Source: Corbicula japonica
Taxonomy: Eukaryota > Mollusca > Bivalvia > Venerida > Cyrenidae
Direction of reading: 5' to 3'
NCBI GenBank assembly: GCA_038501625.1
Contig: JAZAYU010000008.1
Location: 9,238,938-9,302,937 of the forward strand
Length of the DNA: 64,000 nt
Position numbers and translations under genes: made by a program. The notes below the pieces were generated by a model, which saw nothing but the letters and a program-made list of their open reading frames with translations, was not told the origin of the DNA and searched no databases. Positions 57,711 through 64,000 of the stretch are shown here, piece by piece (within the stretch, counting starts at the first letter, position 1; the number at the start of each line of letters is the position of its first letter).

Positions 57711-58024
57711 ATTTCTGAGATGGGGTAGAGAGTTTTGAAATTTGATTATTAAAAAGCATTCTCTTCATACAACTATGGATGGAATTGTTAAACTTAAAAG
57801 TCATATTACCTTGCCTTGCCAACACTTGCTCAATATTGTGATCTTTACATGTATGTATGTTAATTTTTTTCCAGATTTTCTTTTTGTAGAAATATTTATT
57901 TTTATTTCATGTTTTCCAATGAATTACAAAGTTTTCTCAGGGAAATAAAAAAGATAATCGGCTGTTAAAAAGTAGATTATCATTTTTATTTTCACAGTTT
58001 TTCCTAGGCTGGTGCCTAAACAGT

Positions 58025-58169
58025 GCCCAAGATCATAAAACTAAGTTTGGAGATCAGTCTCAAATCTCAAGCATCTGATTGGCTGAAATTGCGACCAGTC
58101 GCTATTTCAGCCAATCAGATCCTTGAGATTTGAGACTGGTCTCAAATCTTAGTTTTATGATCTTGGGGC
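58025..58169. mobile_element. Foldback MITE, family A, copy 3
   Basis: About 145 bp, starts GCCCAAGATCATAAAACTAA and ends TTAGTTTTATGATCTTGGG, centre GCGACCAGTCGC. A right-arm fragment of the same family lies at about 58741-58796. Confidence 0.88.
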
Positions 58170-58239
58170 CCGGGCATCATATTTGGGTTCAAGTGACGTT
58201 ATGACAAAACATAATATACATATTTAAACGTAACATCAT

Positions 58240-58398
58240 ACACATTTTTGCATTATTTCAATAGATTTTTTTTTGGTCAAAATCTCTAAAAGTGAACAGT
58301 GTAGAACCTGATCAAACTGCACAGAATGTGATAGCTGATCTGGATCTACACTGGTTGTACATGGGATATAAGCTGTACCCATGAAATAAGGGGTTAAC
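58240..58398. repeat. Dispersed GATCTGGATCTACACTG repeat
   Basis: Contains GAACAGTGTAGAACCTGATC, AGCTGATCTGGATCTACACT and GAAATAAGGGGTTAA. Confidence 0.65.
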
Positions 58399-58799
58399 TC
58401 AAAACCATTTCTTAATGCAGAAGAAACCAGTGCACAAGTATCAATTGTTTGATGATACATGGTAGTTGTTTTTCTATTATAACCACTTGTTAAACAGTGT
58501 TATGAGGTGCCTTGTGACAGAAGCTGTGTGATTCTAACTATCTTGTGAAATATGTTAACAAATATTCTTTTTCGTGAAAAGCACCTTTAGAAATAATACC
58601 ATTTTTTCTAGTACATTTTATTTTTCTTTTATTTTCTTATATCTTTGTATACACATTGTAAATTATTTTTAGAAATGTTAATCTGACTTTTATTCTTTTA
58701 CTTTAGAGATCTTTGCCAAAATTAAAAATAGAAACTGGACACAGGCATCTCAGACCAGATGCCTGAGATTTTTTCACAGTTTTATGATCTTGCCCATAG

Positions 58800-60284
58800 T
58801 GATATTAGAACATGACTGAATATGGCAAATCAACGAAAGAACTTTTGTATATTAGCCCAGTGTTCAGCCCTTCATGTATACCAGTTTGTTCATTAAATGA
58901 TCAGAAATAGTTTTTACAAACTAAACCACAGTAAACAATACCCAAGGGATTTGTCTTTATTTTATTGTATGTTTCACTTTGTATAAAAGGTTGTATGTAT
59001 GTTTTGATGATTTATTTAAGAAATGTGTTCCCAAAAACATAGATTATCTATATGATATAGTTTGGGATTGACAATGTTTTAAACAACTGTAACCTGCCAA
59101 ATTTCTGCAATGGACTTGCCTGTCTTCAAAAATAGACCTGTCAATTTATTGTTAAGGGGGGTGTTTGACTGACAGTGGAACACTGTAGGCTCTGATGTGA
59201 CTGCATGGATGAACAAGCTGATCCAGGCAGAGATTTGTTGTAGAAGTGACGCACATGGCAAACAAAAGTGGCACAGTTTGTTATGAAGGATTAAATTGAG
59301 AGATAATCTACTAGAAGATATCTAGCAGAGGAAATATGGTTATAATGTATGTGCTTTATCTGGATAGCTTTGTCAGAATTTTGGTTTCTGCTAAATAGCA
59401 AAAATATGATGATCTGTTTACTTAATTTTGTTATGCAAGGCTGCATATATCCTTCCTCTTTGAATCTCAAGCATTTTTATTGCTATTTGGTATTTTATAT
59501 GATGCCTTGTTCAAAACAGAATAATTTTTTTACAACTATCAAACATATGTTACCGCTTTACCTATTAACTTAAAGAGACAATGTGAGTTTTGTTGAAATA
59601 TTGTTTCTTTTCACGCAGTTTTATACAGTGCAATACTAGTATGGTTTTTTTTGGTAAATATTAAGTAGGCATAGGGAAACACTGATTTTTGTTGTTGTTT
59701 CTATTTGATTTTGATTTTCAGAATTTGTTGTCTGTTCCTATGTTAAATTCACAGTCTAAATTATGTTTGTTCTCCACTTGGTGCTTTATGCCACACAGCT
59801 TTCACATTCTTGTGTTATTTTATTCTATGATCATGGCCAGTTTACACACAGTGTTATGCTTTGCACTTCAGTGACAATGGGACCTTCAACCATTAGGTAC
59901 AGTTAAGCTTTTTTTCATGGGATAACAATTATTCTTGTTTTTCTGGGGGAGGGCAACACACTTGTAAAAATTAAAAAAAAAACCATATAAATACAATCTT
60001 AAATTTATAATCACATGGTCATTTTTTTTAAATACTAACAAAACATAACCATATCAATTTGTTAAAAAGAAAAACTTTCTATAATTTGTCTTGTCACATG
60101 AATGTCTTATTGCTGATAACATGTGATGTTGTTTTTTTTTCAAAATATTTTTGTAGCAAAGCTAGGTTGTATTCTCTTTGAAATATTTTATTTTTTTTAC
60201 AACAGTATATAGTATAAGTTGTAGTATTTATAATCAATAGTTACTTTACTCATTTACAGGGTTTGTCTTTTAATTCATTAATGA
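58800..60284. other. Unassigned AT-rich sequence
   Basis: No gene, RNA or clear mobile element recognised. Several short frames are present but none has codon or domain support. Confidence 0.5.
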
Positions 60285-60286
60285 TA

Positions 60287-61426
60287 CACTGTGGACTCTT
60301 TATAACGCGGTTCGTTTAATTCCGCGGTCCATTATAACGCGGTTGTACCTTGGATCCCCTATTTTTTTTCTAAGTCCAATTTTTACCATGAAACGGCATA
60401 AAATCCAAACCGGAAGTCATTTTTGATAGTAAAACGGCAAATAAATTGAAACCGGAAGTCACAATTGTAACATGTACATGATAAATGGCGCACACATTTT
60501 ATTCCTAAAATAACCGTGTTTTAACACCTTTCCCAGTGACAGATATCAGCCCGAGGCAAACTTGTGAATGCATACTTACTGTTTATCATTGATCCATTAC
60601 TAAATTTGATTGTCTCTATAATTATCACATAATCAGCACAATTCAGAAAGAAACCAAAAATTATTCCCAATCGTGTTTTAAACCTGTCGGTAGTTCATTG
60701 ATGTACATTTTGCTTTGATCCGCCTTCCTGTTAATTTGATGGAGGTTGCTTTTTTTTACTATGGAAGTAAACAGCGATAATATCTGTCAATGAAATGCGA
60801 CTTCAAAGAAAAATGTTGGCTCGTATCGAGACTGTGATGTTTTGTCGGCTCTGCTATGAAATGGTTTGATCTACAAGAAGTGTGTACCTGACATTTGACA
60901 TTTTTAGCTGGTTTAAGTTGGTTGATGATGCAATAATACTGAAATATTATACTGGAGATAAAATTAGGATGTTATTTATAAATTATGGAATATGTTCACG
61001 ATGGTTAGTGTTTTACATTTACGTTCGTAAATGTCAGAGTTTGTGTCATAAAATAATTAAAATTCTGCAAGCATCTTATTAACCTTGATATAGGGTCTTT
61101 AATTCCAATACGATTATTTAAGGCTGATCCGATTTTGATCTTGGTGTTATTAGTCAGTCTCTTGCCGTTTTGCTTTTTTATTTGAAATTTGGTAATTGTA
61201 TGTCTTTGTCGAGTACAGTGTGGGGAATCATGACGTTACATGAAATTATGCATAATCTCGTTAGTTGTGTATTTGGTAGTATATTTGCGCGGCAAAAATC
61301 GGGTCATGTATTTTTTGCGGGAAAATCGGGACATGTATTTTGCGCAGGAAAATATAACGCGGTTTTACTTATTCACGCGGTCGGGATGATGGACCTACTA
61401 GACCGCGTTATAAAGAGTCAGCAGCG
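60287..61426. mobile_element. pogo/Tigger-like non-autonomous element
   Basis: 1140 bp, ends CACTGTGGACTCTTTATAAC and TTATAAAGAGTCAGCAGCG, with TA on both sides (60285-60286, 61427-61428). Terminal TTATAACGCGGT motifs repeat inside each end, as in pogo-type elements. Frames at 60882-61082 and 61170-61526 show no transposase motif. Confidence 0.82.
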
Positions 61427-61570
61427 TACTAATACTTTGTTCAATCTAGGTAAGGATTTTGTAACCAAATATATTTTCATACTTAAATATGTGTTCATAT
61501 TTATATACACTTCAAAAACATTTTAGGAATAAAATTGGAAATGAAATCTGATGTTGTTGTCGCTCCCAGC

Positions 61571-61842
61571 TAGAGGCACTATCATTTGAAATTCACAGTT
61601 GCGCTATTCGTGCAGTGTGGTGGCTTTAAAAAGTCTCCCCGTACATATAGTCAGTATTGTTATCAGTAAAATAACCTGTAACCAATGTCATGCAGTGACT
61701 GTTACGTAGAGGCACTATCATTAGAAATTCACAGTAGCACTATTTGTGCATTGTGGCGGCCGTAAAAAGTCTCCCTGTACATATAGTCAGTACTGTTATA
61801 AGTAAAATAACCCGTTACCGATGTCATGCAGTGATTGTTATG
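61571..61842. repeat. Two 136-bp direct repeats
   Basis: TAGAGGCACTATCATT begins at 61571 and 61707; both copies continue through CACAGT-GCACTATT and AAAAAGTCTCCC and end near ATGTCATGCAGTGA. Origin unknown. Confidence 0.8.
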
Positions 61843-61879
61843 TATATCAGGGCTATCCGATCAACCTTTTTTTTGGGGG

Positions 61880-61985
61880 GGGGGGGGGTGTCCCTGTTAG
61901 CTCAATTGGTTGCGTCGCAGGAATTGCAGGGCTAGGCGCTGTCGCTGTTGGGGTGCGGGTTTGTAGAATCTGCTTTCACTTTGAA
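61880..61985 (+). repeat. tRNA-like SINE fragment
   Basis: After a G run (61872-61888), CCTGTTAGCTCAATTGGTTG resembles an A box and D arm. The B-box region is degenerate. Confidence 0.35.
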
Positions 61986-62529
61986 CCAGGAAGTAAGATA
62001 TCCTTGAATTTCTTGAAAACCCTAACATTATTTTGACGAATTGGCACTAAACATTGTAGACCAGCCTATACTTATTTCAGGTATGAGTTGCTTTGGTATA
62101 TTGTTCATGTATTTCAGAGTTCTCATGCAAACGGTTTTTCTTTTGTTTTAGTATGTGCTGGGTAATTAGAACATGAATTAGACTAAACTGAGCTTGCAAA
62201 CATTTACTACATCCATAACTAAACACATTTATTTACTAAAATCTAGGTGGCAATAAGTAATTCCCCAAAAATTCATTTTTTGAAATTTTAGCCTGTATTC
62301 GCCATTTGCAATGTTTGCGATACATTAAAGCTAGTCAATGCCCTGATAAATCAATAATTGTATGCCTCTATTCTCAAAAAAAAAAATCCATTATTTTATA
62401 CATGAACATTTAAACTGAACTTCGTATCCATATATCGTCCAACAATATTGACCTGGCACCTCATTAGTTTTCGTAAAGGTCATTGGAAAAAAACTTGTAC
62501 ATAGCCAGCAGATAAATTGATATATTTCT

Positions 62530-62615
62530 TCACTCCACACGTCAGTGAGTTGTGGTGTATTGGTATACTTGCCAGACTACCAATCTGAAGGTCTATGGTT
62601 TGAATCCTAACAAAC
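62530..62615 (+). repeat. tRNA-like SINE head
   Basis: TGGTGTATTGGTATACTTGC (A-box-like) followed about 35 bp later by GGTTTGAATCC, one mismatch from the B-box consensus GGTTCGAATCC. Tail is AT-rich. Confidence 0.5.
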
Positions 62616-63229
62616 ATCACTTTGAAAATACACATTTTTTAAATTTATTTGTAAGAATTCATTTGAAATCGTTCCACCACATCTGGTTTCTGAAAAATTT
62701 TTAAATGGTAGTTTTTCTACAATTTTATTTGTGACTTTATGCAACCGTTAAGGCTATAAATGCATTTTGCTTTAGTGCATACATCCTATAAAAACAGTTA
62801 TAAAAATACTACACAGGTAGTATACAAAGAAAAAATTGTCAGTGCGAGTTATAAGAGAATGCTAATTTTAAAATTAAAATAAAAGTGGCAGAAACCTGAA
62901 TTTGAACCCACATGTTAGCGTCTATATTCATGATTCGAAACACCTTTACGGACTATGCTAAGTGGGCTTCTTAACTTTGACCGTTAAAAATTGGTTACAC
63001 ACATTCATATTGATTTACAAGTAGATGGTAAAATTTACAAAATATACCCACTACAAGGTCAAACGCAAGAATGCCAGGTCAATATTGTTGGACCATACCA
63101 TTAGGCTGTTGGTTGGATATTTTTTTATGTTTGAGAAGTGTTCATCAAGACTTTATTATGGCTTTATATGGCTTTATATAAATGTCAATTTGCTTAATGA
63201 CATTAGTGAACATGACTTACCCACATGAT

Positions 63230-64000
63230 CACAGCATTGATAAGTCCCAGCTGTTTGACTCATAGCAGAGCAGTCCTCTTTTGTTCTAGATTCACAGTGT
63301 CAAAGACATGGGTAATTTTAGTTATTTTCTAATTCACTGCGTTCAAACGAAAATAAATTATTTATCCCATATTCAAGTAATTCATAGGTAGGAAAAGAAA
63401 TAAAAACACCAACTACAATAGGAATGGTCGTATTGCATTGCTATATACTATATTTCAACGACAACATTTCATTAACGTCTATTAGCCCATCTTTCCTGCA
63501 TCCTCGTCTTGGTTCGTGTCAAGCCGCACAACCGGAATCCTCGAGCCTGCTGCAATGAATGTCTATTATCATCCAGAACCTACTTGAATAGAAAAATAAC
63601 ATCATCTTATACATAAGCAAAAAGGAAAACAGCCAGTATTGTTTGCTAATAATCTGCGCCCTAAGTTAAAATAATGAAACAGAAAACGCCAAAATTTTCC
63701 TAAACGTCTTTGTGTAGATTCCTATCATTCAACTTTTTACATTCGACTTAACTCGCTTACATTAAGAACAATTAAAGTCAGACAATCCAGCGCCAAGTGG
63801 CACTCACTTTCAAGCCAGTCGGCTAGTCTTCCACAAAAACAACTCCATTCCATCACAGCGCCAATCGGCACTACAGCGCCAATCGGCACTTCAATTTTAC
63901 GCCACGTGGCGAGGTTCGTTCCCAGGAGGGGCAATATCTGATACTCAAACTAAACACTACCAATGCAGCGCCAAATGGCACTCACTTTCAAGCCAGTCGG
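63230..64000. repeat. End of window with CAGCGCCAA direct repeats
   Basis: A 34-bp unit starting CAGCGCCAAGTGGCACTCAC occurs at 63788 and 63966. ACAGCGCCAATCGGCACT occurs twice in tandem near 63857-63892. GCCACGTGGC at 63901-63910 is palindromic. Nothing recognisable in 63230-63780. The array may continue beyond the window. Confidence 0.65.

Overview
The window is animal nuclear DNA, AT-rich and full of introns. The repeat content (non-autonomous Helitron/Helentron-like elements with tandem cores of about 145 or 175 bp, many small inverted-repeat elements, tRNA-like SINEs) suggests a bivalve mollusc. That taxon is an inference from repeat style, not from a marker gene. There is no bacterial operon, CRISPR array or rRNA. 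Only two protein-coding genes are well supported.

Gene 1 (minus strand, about 32542 to 1156) is an orthologue of YTHDC1, the nuclear m6A reader. I reconstructed 17 exons with matching splice phases, including a 28-nt first exon, a complete YTH domain with its Trp-Trp-Leu cage, an Arg-rich region and a Pro-rich C-terminus (about 681 codons with a possible cassette exon, 645 without). One intron appears to be GC-AG. Gene 2 (plus strand, about 33525 to 57108) is an EndoU-family (XendoU/poly(U)-specific) endoribonuclease in seven exons, about 294 residues. The two predicted start codons are head to head, 982 bp apart, so a nuclear m6A reader and an RNA endonuclease may share a promoter region. 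A 622-bp foldback element occupies most of that gap.

The rest is introns and flanks loaded with mobile DNA. In gene 1, intron 13 (5009-13980) holds four kinds of roughly 130-150 bp tandem arrays. Intron 1 (25177-32514) holds a 289-bp near-identical tandem duplication, a 1.8-kb TA-flanked element, and a hAT-like element with a second element nested inside it. In gene 2, intron 1 (33569-50296) holds three elements nested in one another (33989-36217), a second hAT-like copy (36697-37949), a 1.2-kb near-perfect palindrome (38399-39596), and a degenerate LINE reverse-transcriptase fragment on the minus strand. That LINE is cut by a three-level stack of Helentron-like elements (40046-47558), a TA-flanked element (47635-48368) and, next to its recognised 5' limit, a hAT-like element with a perfect 8-bp target duplication (48899-50199). 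The Helentron-like stack carries two G-poor arrays of up to 1.1 kb that change from ACTAT to ACTAC to CACC to CAA motifs.

Downstream of gene 2 (57700-64000) I see only repeats, a pogo/Tigger-like non-autonomous element (60287-61426), tRNA-like SINE fragments and short direct repeats. All family names come from visible motifs and recalled family features; no database search was possible.
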